From Mycobacterium arosiense ATCC BAA-1401 = DSM 45069 (lineage in GTDB: Bacteria > Actinomycetota > Actinomycetes > Mycobacteriales > Mycobacteriaceae), in contig NZ_MVHG01000011.1 in the NCBI RefSeq assembly GCF_002086125.1, positions 37,891 through 101,890 of the forward strand: DNA of 64,000 bases. The letters are read 5' to 3'. The position numbers were made by a program, and so were the translations under genes. Shown in pieces: positions 34,277 to 43,429 of the stretch. Numbering within the stretch: position 1 is the first letter of the stretch; each line of letters begins with the position of its first letter. The notes beneath the pieces were generated by a model. It saw only the letters and a list, made by a program, of their open reading frames with translations. It ran no database searches and was not told the DNA's origin.

Positions 34277-35867
34277 CCGCGAGTCGTCTCGATTCTCCCC
34301 AGCGTGGCCCAGCTGGCGGCGCCTGACAACACTGGCCTCGCTGCTGCTGCTCGGGTGGGCGACGCTGCTGCCGCCAGGGCGAACACCCCAGTGGTGGCAC
34401 TACGCCGCGGCGGTCGCGGCGGTCGCCGCATTCGTGGGGTCCTGGCACGGCCAGCACGTGTCGACGACGGTGGCCCGCTGGACTCCCATGGCGTGGCATA
34501 ACCGCCGTCAACGCTCCCAACGCACCGGTCACCGCAGGCGCAGCGCAACCCCGGCGCAGCCGCCGCCGACGCCCCGGGAGAGCGCGCTGCAAGCCCGCAT
34601 CGTCATCCACCTGCGCACCCATCCGCATGCACTGAGCGCCCCCGGCGACCACAGCGACCAGCTTCCGTGGGAGTTCATCACCGCTTGGCTGGATCGTTAT
34701 GGGGTGCGCGCCGACGCGCTGACCATCTGCTCGGTGACCCGCACCCCACCGGCCAGCGGATTGCGCAGCGACTCAGCGCCGCTGCTCAGCGGCCGCAACA
34801 GCCAGCACCGCGACACGTGGCTGAGCTACACATTGCGCGCAGAAAACAACGTGGGGGCCTTGACCGCCCGCCGGACCACACTGAGAACTCCTCCCGGCGT
34901 GACCTCCGACGACGACACCTCGCAATCACAACCGCATCGCGCGGCGCTAGCCGACACCGTGGCGCGCCGGCTTATCGCCGAACTGCGGGAACGGGGATGG
35001 CTGGCCACCCTCAGCGACGAGGAAGAACTTCCTCGGTTCGTACCGCCGTCGGCAACGGTGCGCAAGGAAACCTGGACTGGCACAGAGTATTCCGATGGCT
35101 TCCGCGCCGTGTACGCCGTGGATCCCGCAGCGCTGCCCGATGTCCTGGAAACCCTCACCACCCTGCACACCAAGGCCACCTGGGTGGCGGTCACCATACG
35201 CTCACGCGGCCGCCAACCAGCCACCGTCGAAGCCGTGGTCGGCACGCTGACTGCCAGCCGGCCGCCCCGGCAACTGCCGGGCCTTACTGGGTTTCACGGA
35301 TTGCATCGACACATCGCGCCGGTGCTGGCAGCCACCGGCATCGATGCGGGCGCCGACGTCGAGCTGCCGGCGACCGAGGTGGCGCCGTCAACACTGGCGG
35401 CGCTGCGGTGGCCGACGGCGGCGATCGGTGTTCCGATCGGCTATAACCGCGCACGCCAGCCGGTATATCTGGGGCTGGCCTCACCGGAGCCGGTGCGGAT
35501 CACGGTGACCGGCACCCGACAGTTCCACATCGGCATCATCGCCCGCCTCGCCTTATCAGGCCAGCCGGTTGCCCTCTACACCGCCGATCCACGCCAGTGG
35601 ACCGCTCTGGCCAATCACGCGGCGCCGCAACAATTCTCGATACGCCCTACCACACCGCCGCCTGACGCGATTGTCGTCAGCGACGCCAGCAGCGATGCAC
35701 CCACCGGTGCGATCACGGTGACACTGCGCCGCCCGCAGTCTGCTCAGGCTCCCGCCACGACGATCGTCATCACCCAGGACGGCCGGCACCCGGACCTGTT
35801 CTACATCACCACCGCGCATGGCCGTCAGTGGCTTAGCACGCGCCTTGTTCCCGTGCCCAACGAGTAA
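34257..35867 (+). CDS. eccE: ESX membrane component EccE
   Basis: A 536-aa protein from GTG 34257, overlapping the mycP stop. Two membrane segments near the N-terminus (LTTLASLLLLGWATLLPP and WWHYAAAVAAVAAFVGSW) precede a large cytosolic domain with PWEFITAWLDRYGVRADALTI and TWLSYTLRAENNVGAL, typical of EccE. EccE sits at the periphery of the ESX core complex. It is the last complete gene of this half of the ESX cluster. Confidence 0.85.
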   Translation: MVAPPASRESSRFSPAWPSWRRLTTLASLLLLGWATLLPPGRTPQWWHYAAAVAAVAAFVGSWHGQHVSTTVARWTPMAWHNRRQRSQRTGHRRRSATPAQPPPTPRESALQARIVIHLRTHPHALSAPGDHSDQLPWEFITAWLDRYGVRADALTICSVTRTPPASGLRSDSAPLLSGRNSQHRDTWLSYTLRAENNVGALTARRTTLRTPPGVTSDDDTSQSQPHRAALADTVARRLIAELRERGWLATLSDEEELPRFVPPSATVRKETWTGTEYSDGFRAVYAVDPAALPDVLETLTTLHTKATWVAVTIRSRGRQPATVEAVVGTLTASRPPRQLPGLTGFHGLHRHIAPVLAATGIDAGADVELPATEVAPSTLAALRWPTAAIGVPIGYNRARQPVYLGLASPEPVRITVTGTRQFHIGIIARLALSGQPVALYTADPRQWTALANHAAPQQFSIRPTTPPPDAIVVSDASSDAPTGAITVTLRRPQSAQAPATTIVITQDGRHPDLFYITTAHGRQWLSTRLVPVPNE

Positions 35868-35882
35868 GCGAGGTCAAAGGTC

Positions 35883-35996
35883 ATGTCGACTACCCCAGAG
35901 GAATTCCTCGCCGATACGGTCGAGCTGCCTGAGCGGATGCCGGCGTTACCGTTCCCTGCCGAGTCGGCGTGTCGACTAGGTTCAGGGTTTTTTTGA
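35883..35996 (+). pseudogene. Truncated 5' end of a gene after eccE
   Basis: An ATG with AAAGG just upstream, 15 bp after the eccE stop, opens a frame MSTTPEEFLADTVELPERMP that reads like real coding sequence for about 28 residues, then turns to CRLGSGFF and stops. The break coincides with TCGACTAGG (35972-35980), a 9-mer also found at 50084-50092. Most simply, an insertion cut this gene of the ESX operon. The identity of the intact protein is unknown. Confidence 0.5.
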
Positions 35997-36009
35997 GTGC
36001 AGTCTGGGG

Positions 36010-37614
36010 ATGGCGCGGTGGCTGGTCAGCAAACCAGTCGCGGGAGGGTTTCGCTTGGTGGGCTGGCGAGTTTTCTGGGTTCCGGGTGCATGCTCAGCTC
36101 AGGGTGTGCGACCGCGGCTGTTAGCCGGCTGGGTTAATCTCGCGAATCGCGAAGAATCGGTTGGGGTTCGGCCGGGTGACCCTATCTTTTTGTCACCGGA
36201 GCGGTGAGTCGACGCGCGGCTGTCCGCGTATGCCCAGACGAGAGTCTTTCGCGGTTACACCGCTGAGACACGGCGCAACCATGTGACCGACCTGCGCTTA
36301 TTTTTGACCTTTCTGTGGGCAAAGAAGGTGGGTTGGTGGGAAGCGACCCGTGATGATGTCGAGGACTATGAGCATTGGCGTCGGTTCGCCGAGCACAATC
36401 CTCGCCGTATCGGCGGGGCGAAGTGGGATCGTGAATTGTCAGCGTTGGCAAGCTTTTACGCTTGGGCTTCCGAACACCGGCATGTTCCGCGTAGTCCCGT
36501 AGCGATGAAGCGTGTGATCGCTCGTGATGGCGCGGCGGTCACGGTGCCCGCGGCACGGGCGAAGGATGTGCGCCGCAGTAATGTGCACTGGCTTACGCCT
36601 CGCAGCTGGCGGCGGTGGATTGATGTCGGGCTACGCGGCTATACCTGCGACGGTGTGCTTGACCGCGGTTGGGGTGGACGTTTAGAGGACCGCAACGTCG
36701 CTTATGTGCGGCTGATGGTGACATCGGGTCTTCGACGAGCCGAGGGTGGTTCCCTTCTGACAGTTGAAGTCCCGGCCCGTCGCGGGGATACGAGCCGCTA
36801 CTGTCGAGGACGGATCGCCGCCGAGGTCACCAGGGCGAAGAAACCGAGAACGTTCTACGCTGCCGCTGATGCTGTCGCTGAGGTGGAGACTTACTGCGAT
36901 TCCTCCCGCGCGCTCGCGGTCCGCGGCGCGCAGCAGGCGCGGCGCTATGAACGCCTGGTGGAGCGGCGTGTTGTCACTGAGATAACCCGCGGTCTTAGCC
37001 CGCTGGTGGTATGGCGGTGCCCGGATGGCTCCATCGTGCGACGTGAATTGAACAGCCTGACCGTCAATGAGCGAATTACCCTGTTTGTTGAAGGCGAACA
37101 TGGGCTTGAGCCGTTGTGGCTGTGGCTGAATGAGCAGGGACTGCCGTTTCAGGTGCATTCGTGGGACGGTGTTTTCACCGCGGCTAATCGCCGATGCGAT
37201 ACGGTCCTGACTCCGCGGCAGCGGCTCGGGTTGGATCCGCACAAGGTGTATGCGCCTTATGCCACACCGCATTCCGCACGGCACAGCTTTGCCCTCTACA
37301 TGCTGGTCGTGCTGAATTCTTTGATGGATCAACGGTATGGGCTGACACCTGAGGATCGTCGGGACTTCCGCCATCTCTACGGCGATCCGTGGTTCATGGT
37401 GCAAAATCTCCTCGGTCACGCTTCCCGGGAAACCACCGTTGAGCGTTACCTCGCACCGGTAGCTGATCTGCAACTGCGCTCGATGCTGGCAGATGCTGTC
37501 GATCCGGTGCCAGCGCCCATGCCTGAGCTGGATGCCGTATTCGCGCGTATTGCCCGGGAATCGGAAGGCATTCAAGACGTTGATGACTTCGGTTGGGCAG
37601 GCGGCGGCACATGA
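36010..37614 (+). pseudogene. First recombinase of the trio (TnpA-like), in-frame TGA
   Basis: The family N-terminus is seen from 36010 (MARWLVSKPVAGGFRLVGWR, and LLAGWVNLANREESVGVRPG DPIFLSPER), then a TGA at 36205-36207, then the same frame continues VDARLSAYAQTRVFRG. The stop sits where relatives carry Arg, so CGA to TGA is likely. The catalytic part is intact: Arg in SGLRRAEGG, HSARHSF, LGHASRETTVERY with the Tyr nucleophile. Without readthrough, translation could restart at GTG 36283 (443 aa, lacking part of the arm-binding domain). Confidence 0.75.
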
Positions 37615-39374
37615 CTGTGCGTGGCCGGCCCGCAGTGCTTCCGCCTTCCGATCACCGTCGACCCAAGGCGCTGGCACCGCAGGGCTTGGTTGTTTTCCAC
37701 TGCAACGCTGCGGGCCGGGTCAAGGAATATGACTTCGCCACGTTGCCGGTTGACGAAGCTTTGCAGCGATCGTTAGCGGCGTTGTTCGCCCGCCGCTGCG
37801 TGCCACAAACCTGGACCACGCATAGGACCTCGCGCGGCATGTGGCGACAAATCGTGCGGTTCGCCGAATTCCTCGTCGAGCAACCAGAGCACGTGCGCGA
37901 TCTCGATGATCTCAGCGCCGCCATGGTCAGACGGTGGCGCAATAGCGTGGTCATGCTCAACGACAAACGCCCCTTCACTGAGGTCGCGCTGCTGTTGCAA
38001 GAGGATCCGCGACTGCAGTGCGGGCCGGTGGCCGACGAACTTGTGCGCCGCTTCAGGCGAGCGCAAAGCGCCACACAGTCATACAGCCACGACGAGTTTC
38101 AGCTCATCAAGGTCGCGGCCCGACGGACCTTCCGCGCCGCGTTAGCGCGCATCGAACATAATGCTCGGCACTTGCACCGTTGGCAGCAAGGGGAATTCGT
38201 CGGAGACAGCCCGGATTGGCTGGTCGGGCACGCGTTGAGCGTTCTCGCCGATACCGGGTCCATGCCCGAGTACACGATGAAGAACGCCAGAACCAAAGAG
38301 GGAGCGCATCTGCTCAAAAAGCGATATCACGGACCGCTGGGTGGCACCAGGGCAGAGGTGACGTGGCAGCGGCTGTTTTTGTCCAGGATGGAGGCGGCAG
38401 CGCTGGGGGTGCTGATGATGGCCGAATACGGGTGGAACTTGTCGGTCATCGACGGGCTGGCGGTGCCTAAGGCATCACCTGATGCTGGCCACGATGGTCG
38501 GCCGACGTATCGGGTGGCTTTGGAAAAGCCGCGACGCGGCGCTGGGCGGTATCACGAATCCAGGAACTTCACCGATGACGGTGCCGCCTCGGCCGGGCGG
38601 TTGATCACGCAGGCCTTGCGGGCGACCCGTTTTGCTCGCGCGTTGGTCGAACAGATGGCTCCGGGAACTGACCGGCTCATCGTGTGGCGCACCGGCAACC
38701 GCGGTCATGTGTGGGTGCGCGGGGACCGTCATCCTCCTGTCGGGGATTTCCGTTTCGGGGTGTCGTCTTTTGACGCATCACTGTGGGCGCAAGCTCAAGG
38801 GTTGACCGGTTCGCCATTTCGTCGCGGTCGCAGAACGGTTGTCGCCCTGGGCCGCCGTGAGCCCACGCAACACTCTGAGCAGACCTTCGATCGTAGTTAT
38901 GCCTTGGTGGACAAGCGTGTTCAGGCCGAAGCCGTCGAGGTGATAGCCGCGGGTGCTGAGGATGCGTTGGGTCGTGCTCAAAAGGGGGTTCTGGTCGCCG
39001 AATTGCGCGACCGGCCGGCAGCGGGCGATGTTGAGACAGCGACAGCCGATTGCGCCGACCCTGCGTCAAGCCCGTTCGCAACCTCACCCGAAGACGGCTG
39101 CACAGCTTCGTTTTTGATGTGTCTGGCCTGCCCCAACGCGCACGTCCATCCCGGACACCACGCGCGACTGGCGCATTTGCATCAGGCTTTAACGAATCTG
39201 CGCTCGGTCCTTCCCTCCAAGACGTGGCGTCGCGATTGGGCCGAACACCATGGCCGCCTTGAAGACCTCAAAACACGTCTTGGCGATCCGCTCTGGGAGC
39301 AAGCGCTGTCACAACTGACCGATACTGACCGCGGTCTGGTCGATCATCTGCTGGTGGGAGTGCTCGACACATGA
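37611..39374 (+). CDS. Second recombinase of the trio (TnpB-like)
   Basis: A 587-aa protein from ATG 37611, overlapping the first recombinase stop (ATGA). It is a member of the tyrosine-recombinase trio type, with the segment SEQTFDRSYALVDKRVQ near the expected Tyr region and a Cys-rich motif FLMCLACPNAHVHPGHH near the C-terminus. In such elements the three recombinases act together and this second protein is often more divergent. The next gene overlaps its stop at 39371. Confidence 0.75.
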   Translation: MTVRGRPAVLPPSDHRRPKALAPQGLVVFHCNAAGRVKEYDFATLPVDEALQRSLAALFARRCVPQTWTTHRTSRGMWRQIVRFAEFLVEQPEHVRDLDDLSAAMVRRWRNSVVMLNDKRPFTEVALLLQEDPRLQCGPVADELVRRFRRAQSATQSYSHDEFQLIKVAARRTFRAALARIEHNARHLHRWQQGEFVGDSPDWLVGHALSVLADTGSMPEYTMKNARTKEGAHLLKKRYHGPLGGTRAEVTWQRLFLSRMEAAALGVLMMAEYGWNLSVIDGLAVPKASPDAGHDGRPTYRVALEKPRRGAGRYHESRNFTDDGAASAGRLITQALRATRFARALVEQMAPGTDRLIVWRTGNRGHVWVRGDRHPPVGDFRFGVSSFDASLWAQAQGLTGSPFRRGRRTVVALGRREPTQHSEQTFDRSYALVDKRVQAEAVEVIAAGAEDALGRAQKGVLVAELRDRPAAGDVETATADCADPASSPFATSPEDGCTASFLMCLACPNAHVHPGHHARLAHLHQALTNLRSVLPSKTWRRDWAEHHGRLEDLKTRLGDPLWEQALSQLTDTDRGLVDHLLVGVLDT

Positions 39375-41518
39375 GCACTGCGGCGCAAGATGATCCGTAC
39401 TTGTTGCTGATGCCTGGGCCGCGTAGCCCGGTGGTGGCACCAGATCTGGTCAAACCTATTCACGCCCACCTCAACCCGTACTACGGGGATCCTGTGTGGT
39501 CGCTTGCTGCTCTGACAGAAAACCCTTCGGCGGTACGGCCCAAGATCCACTGGAGAAACTGCCCCGCAGCGTTCGAGAACGAACTGCGCCTTGCTGTCTG
39601 GTGTCTTATCAATGGCGAGCTGCGCCCCACTTTTGTCCGCAGCCGCGGTACCAGGATGCGAACGCGCCCGGCGGTCTCGACGCTCATTACCATAGTGCGT
39701 CACTGGCTAGAACTGGCCCAATGGCTCGACAGTCGCGGCGTCCGGGGGCTGGCCGATTGCGACACCACCACCCTTGATGGCTACGGTCGGTATCTGCTGG
39801 CGACCAAGGCCGAAGTCCGCTCCAGCGCGCTTCGGCGCCTGGTCGCACTGACTCGATTGTGGGCGCTCGACCAAATCAGCCCCGCCCCAACCGGTCTTGG
39901 GCAACCTCCGTGGGAAACCACCGGAGTCGACGACTATCTGCCAAGGCCAATCCCGTTGGGTAATGAGAATGCCGCTGCGCCGTTAGCTGAGGAAACGCTC
40001 GGGCCGCTCCTTGTCTGGGCCATGCGCGTGGTCAACGACCTAGGCGACGACATCCTTCGCGCGCACGCCGAGCATGCGCGTCTGCTCAATGCGATACCCG
40101 ACAGTGCGCGTCCCGAGGGCCGACGGGCATTGTGCGCCTACCTTGATGCCCTTCTTGAGTCCGGTGATCCGTTGCCCGTTCATATCGAAGGGGACCGGGT
40201 CACGTTCGTGGCCGCCTACATTTGCGGTCGCGTCGGCGCTGCGAAGTCGCAGATGAAGGAATATCCGCGCCGCGACCAACTGCTGGCGGCCGCGACGCAA
40301 CGCCTGTCGGGCTGTCCGCTTGGCATCCCGATCACCGGCCGCATCGACGGAAAGCCCTGGCGCGACGACATCGACTACGTGGAAGCGTGGCCCTTGTGGC
40401 GCCATCTCGGTACGGCGGCATTCATCGTGTGTGCCTATCTCACCGGGATGCGCCCCAGCGAAGTACTTGGTCTGACAACGGGTTGTTGCCCTGACCCCGA
40501 GCCTGACGCCGCGGGCACAGTCGGGCGACACTTGATCCGCGGCCGCGAATACAAAAGCGCGGTCGACGAACACGGCAACCATCTCTCCGCCGGGACGGAC
40601 CGCGACGCGCCGTGGGTGGCAATCACCCCCGTCGTCAACGCCATTCGCGTTCTGGAGAAAATGGTTCCCGACGGGGGGCTTCTGTTCGACTCATCGGCCC
40701 ACGATAGATACAACCAACCCACCGCGACGGGTTCAATGGTCCATAGGTCGATGCGTTCCAGGATCGATGAATTCGTTGACTGGGCCAACACTCAAGCCGC
40801 ACGACACAACCTGGCCAGCGAGACAATCCCGCCCGACCCGCACGGCAGAATCGGGCTCAAACGCTTCCGCCGATCCCTCGCCTGGCACATCGCCCGGCGA
40901 CCAAATGGACACGTCGCACTGGCCATCCAATACGGGCATATGCGTTCGGCCGTCGTCTCCGGACGCTACGCCTCGCGCGGCCGCGACGGTATCCACGACC
41001 TGCTCGACATCGAAACCGTACGCGCCGTAGCCGACACCGTCGCCGAACTTCGAGACCACCTCAACGACGGCGGTGGAGTCTCGGGCCCAGCGGCCCGCGA
41101 CGCCATCAAAATCGCGGCACACGCACCCACATTCAGCGGGACAACGATCACCGCGAAAACCGCTCGCCGGCTCGTCGCCAACCCTGACCTGATGATCTAC
41201 GACAACCCGCAAGCGTTACTGCTGTGCCGCTACAAGCCAGACCGGGCCCTATGCCAACGCGACGGCATCAAAGATGCCCCCAAGCTGGAAGCTTGCGATC
41301 CCCGCTGCGGCAACGTCATACGCACCGATCGGCACGCCGCCCAGCTACGCACCCGCGCCGACCAGCTCGAACAACAGGCCACCCACACCCCCCAACCGAT
41401 CGGTGAACGGCTGCGCGCCAACGCCGCAAAACTCCGCCACTACGCCGACACCCACGACAACACGCGCGTCACCTCGAGCGGGGAAGACAAACACCACCTG
41501 ACCGAGGAGCCCATGTGA
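39371..41518 (+). CDS. Third recombinase of the trio (tyrosine recombinase)
   Basis: A 715-aa protein. Catalytic elements: Arg in LTGMRPSEVLGL, LAWHIARRPNG for the HxxR box, QYGHMRS and a Tyr in SGRYASRGRDG. A C-terminal Cys-containing region (ALCQRDG, EACDPRCGN) and a coiled coil follow. It overlaps both neighbours (ATGA at 39371, GTGA at 41515), so the element's genes form one coupled operon. Confidence 0.8.
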   Translation: MSTAAQDDPYLLLMPGPRSPVVAPDLVKPIHAHLNPYYGDPVWSLAALTENPSAVRPKIHWRNCPAAFENELRLAVWCLINGELRPTFVRSRGTRMRTRPAVSTLITIVRHWLELAQWLDSRGVRGLADCDTTTLDGYGRYLLATKAEVRSSALRRLVALTRLWALDQISPAPTGLGQPPWETTGVDDYLPRPIPLGNENAAAPLAEETLGPLLVWAMRVVNDLGDDILRAHAEHARLLNAIPDSARPEGRRALCAYLDALLESGDPLPVHIEGDRVTFVAAYICGRVGAAKSQMKEYPRRDQLLAAATQRLSGCPLGIPITGRIDGKPWRDDIDYVEAWPLWRHLGTAAFIVCAYLTGMRPSEVLGLTTGCCPDPEPDAAGTVGRHLIRGREYKSAVDEHGNHLSAGTDRDAPWVAITPVVNAIRVLEKMVPDGGLLFDSSAHDRYNQPTATGSMVHRSMRSRIDEFVDWANTQAARHNLASETIPPDPHGRIGLKRFRRSLAWHIARRPNGHVALAIQYGHMRSAVVSGRYASRGRDGIHDLLDIETVRAVADTVAELRDHLNDGGGVSGPAARDAIKIAAHAPTFSGTTITAKTARRLVANPDLMIYDNPQALLLCRYKPDRALCQRDGIKDAPKLEACDPRCGNVIRTDRHAAQLRTRADQLEQQATHTPQPIGERLRANAAKLRHYADTHDNTRVTSSGEDKHHLTEEPM

Positions 41519-41928
41519 CCGCTGCACTCGACGAACGCGACCGCATCCGCGCCGCCATGGACCGCATCTTCGCCGGCACACCCCAGCGTTCCAACGGTGC
41601 ACTGACGATCGTTGCCCTCGCACAAGAAGCCGACGTACCCCGCAACGCCCTAACCCAACGCCACACCGACCTGAAAAACCAGTTCTACCAACAGGTACGG
41701 GGAAAGGGCGGACCATCAGAACTGGAGACAAGACTTCGTAACACCATTGCAAAGCTTCGCAAGACCATCGTCAACAAGAACGGCGAGCTTAAACAACTCC
41801 GAACAGATGTCCCCGCCCTCGTACGCGTCGTCAACCAGCTCACCCTGGAAAACGATCTACTACGCAGCCAGTTAGCCCAATCCGGACGCACAGTCATTGC
41901 GTTTCCCAAGGTGCACCCGCCCATGTGA
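41515..41928 (+). CDS. Small coiled-coil accessory protein of the recombinase trio (TnpC-like)
   Basis: A 137-aa protein with an N-terminal HTH-like part (LTIVALAQEADVPRNALTQRH) and a long coiled coil (LETRLRNTIAKLRKTIVNKN and on). It matches the small DUF6262/TnpC-type protein that usually ends trio elements such as Tn554 relatives, where it influences transposition orientation or frequency. Start GTG 41515 overlaps the previous stop. Confidence 0.7.
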   Translation: MTAALDERDRIRAAMDRIFAGTPQRSNGALTIVALAQEADVPRNALTQRHTDLKNQFYQQVRGKGGPSELETRLRNTIAKLRKTIVNKNGELKQLRTDVPALVRVVNQLTLENDLLRSQLAQSGRTVIAFPKVHPPM

Positions 41929-41952
41929 AGGCCCCCCAAAGGTTATGCCGCG

Positions 41953-42648
41953 TTACCTGGAACGGTTTGTGCCGGACGAGGATTTCCGGGCCGAGGGCCG
42001 CGACGGGGGTCTGTCTGTCGGGCGGCGGTGCGCGGCGAGGAAATCATCGACGATGCGTTCACAGTCGTGACGATCGATTGCGCGCAGCCCGGTGAGTCGA
42101 GCGAACGCCACCGGGCCGACGAGCTGGCACAGAATCAGTTCTAGATCGAAGTCGTCGAGATCGGCCCGGGCTTCAGGGCCTTCCAGAAGGCTGTTGAACG
42201 GCCGGCGATAATGGTCGATGATCCGCGTCCGCAGCGCGTTGCGATCGTAGGTCTCCTCTGTGCCGTCCGGTGTTGGCCCGAGCGCGACCCAGGCCAGCGT
42301 GGTGACATGCAGCGGCGCCTCTTGAAAGAGGGTCGCCTGTCGGCTCAGCAGCTCGATCAGCTGGTCGCGTAATGTTCCCGTGGCAGGTGGTGGGGTGACC
42401 TGCGGTAGCAACCGTTCAAATGTTGCGGCCAGCAGCTGAGTAGAGCTGCTGAAGTGCCGATACAGCGTGGTGCGTGCGACCTTGGAGGCTTTGGTGACCG
42501 CGTCTATGGTGACGGCTTCGATGCCACCGGCATTGAGGAGTTTCGTGGCCGCATCCAGCAACCGGGTCCGTGACCGAAGGCGGCGGGGATCGACGTCGTC
42601 GTCGACATCGACATCGACATCGATCGGGATTTCAGCGTCACGCTCCAC
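41953..42648 (-). CDS. TetR-family regulator (next to mmpL)
   Basis: A 231-aa TetR protein. An acidic N-terminus (DVDVDVDDDVD) precedes the HTH domain (SRTRLLDAATKLLNAGG, then TIDAVTKASKVARTTLYRHF), followed by a ligand-binding helical domain. Start GTG 42648 is a compromise; the frame is open to 42852, beyond the operator, which argues for the short form. A 33-bp perfect palindrome at 42723-42755 lies just upstream and is its likely operator. It is divergent from mmpL. Confidence 0.75.
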   Translation of the reverse strand: MERDAEIPIDVDVDVDDDVDPRRLRSRTRLLDAATKLLNAGGIEAVTIDAVTKASKVARTTLYRHFSSSTQLLAATFERLLPQVTPPPATGTLRDQLIELLSRQATLFQEAPLHVTTLAWVALGPTPDGTEETYDRNALRTRIIDHYRRPFNSLLEGPEARADLDDFDLELILCQLVGPVAFARLTGLRAIDRHDCERIVDDFLAAHRRPTDRPPSRPSARKSSSGTNRSR

Positions 42649-42722
42649 GTAGTCACCGTAAACCCCCCACGGACCTGGCCTACAGCGAATCGCATCGGGG
42701 AAGTCGTTCAATCCGACGAACG

Positions 42723-42755
42723 GTACTAGTAGTATCGTAGCGATACTACTAGTAC
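42723..42755. promoter_or_regulatory. Long palindromic TetR operator
   Basis: Inverted repeat with 15-bp perfect arms, GTACTAGTAGTATCG (42723-42737) and its complement at 42741-42755, around TAG. It is the longest palindrome seen in the window and lies upstream of the tetR gene. The inner GTATCG/CGATAC pair recurs at 48522-48544. Confidence 0.65.
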
Positions 42756-43372
42756 ACTTCGGCGGTGTAGGCCAAGCACCGAAGGAGGATTGGTGATCAG
42801 GCAACCGGTCGAGCGGTTCGGGACCCGGGGGAGTCGACGGCGCTGCCCCCAATCGGCCGGCCGCGTGGCGATCGAAAAATCCAGCTTCTGCCTCCGCGCG
42901 GCGACCTCACGGACGAAAGACGTCAAATCCTGATGAATGTGCCGATTTCGCTGACTAAAACCCACCTCTGGAGACGTGCGGTTCGGGATATCCGGCTGGC
43001 CAGTCGCGGTATTGCCAAGCGGCTGCACCCAGCGCCGCCGGTCCACCAGGGCCGCGTTCGTCCACGTCACTATCCCCCTCGCTCTTGCTCGTACCTGGAC
43101 GACGATCTGATGAGTCGGGAAATGTACGATCATGTTCGCGATGAGCCGATCAGGCTCAGTTCCCGGCTGGCATTTCGCCTACGGCGTTCGTGAGATTGTC
43201 AGCAGCCAGAGATGACCCATGGCCAACGTCAAATAATCTGCATACCAATGGATTACGCAATGACGTACCCGATACGGAACCGGCAACAGGACATCGAGGT
43301 CGAGCGCAAGGGCCGACGCGGCGTCGCGGCGTGGGCGGGCTGGCGGTAGCAATTTCGCCGACACCATGAAAG

Positions 43373-43398
43373 GGTACCGATAGTACTGTTGCGATACC
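43373..43398 (+). promoter_or_regulatory. Operator-like sequence before mmpL
   Basis: GGTACC at 43373-43378, then GATAGTACTG and TTGCGATACC (to 43398). It contains CGATA and GCGATACC half-sites like those of the tetR operator, and the 11-mer TAGTACTGTTG that also stands before the third tetR gene (49409-49419). It lies 32 bp before the mmpL start. Confidence 0.45.
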
Positions 43399-43429
43399 AT
43401 TGGTTTCTTTCCAGTAGTGGAGACGGGGG

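Noticed and set aside
36010..36207. Separate 65-aa gene
   Set aside because: It is in frame with, and matches the N-terminus of, the following recombinase, so it is the first part of a gene interrupted by TGA.
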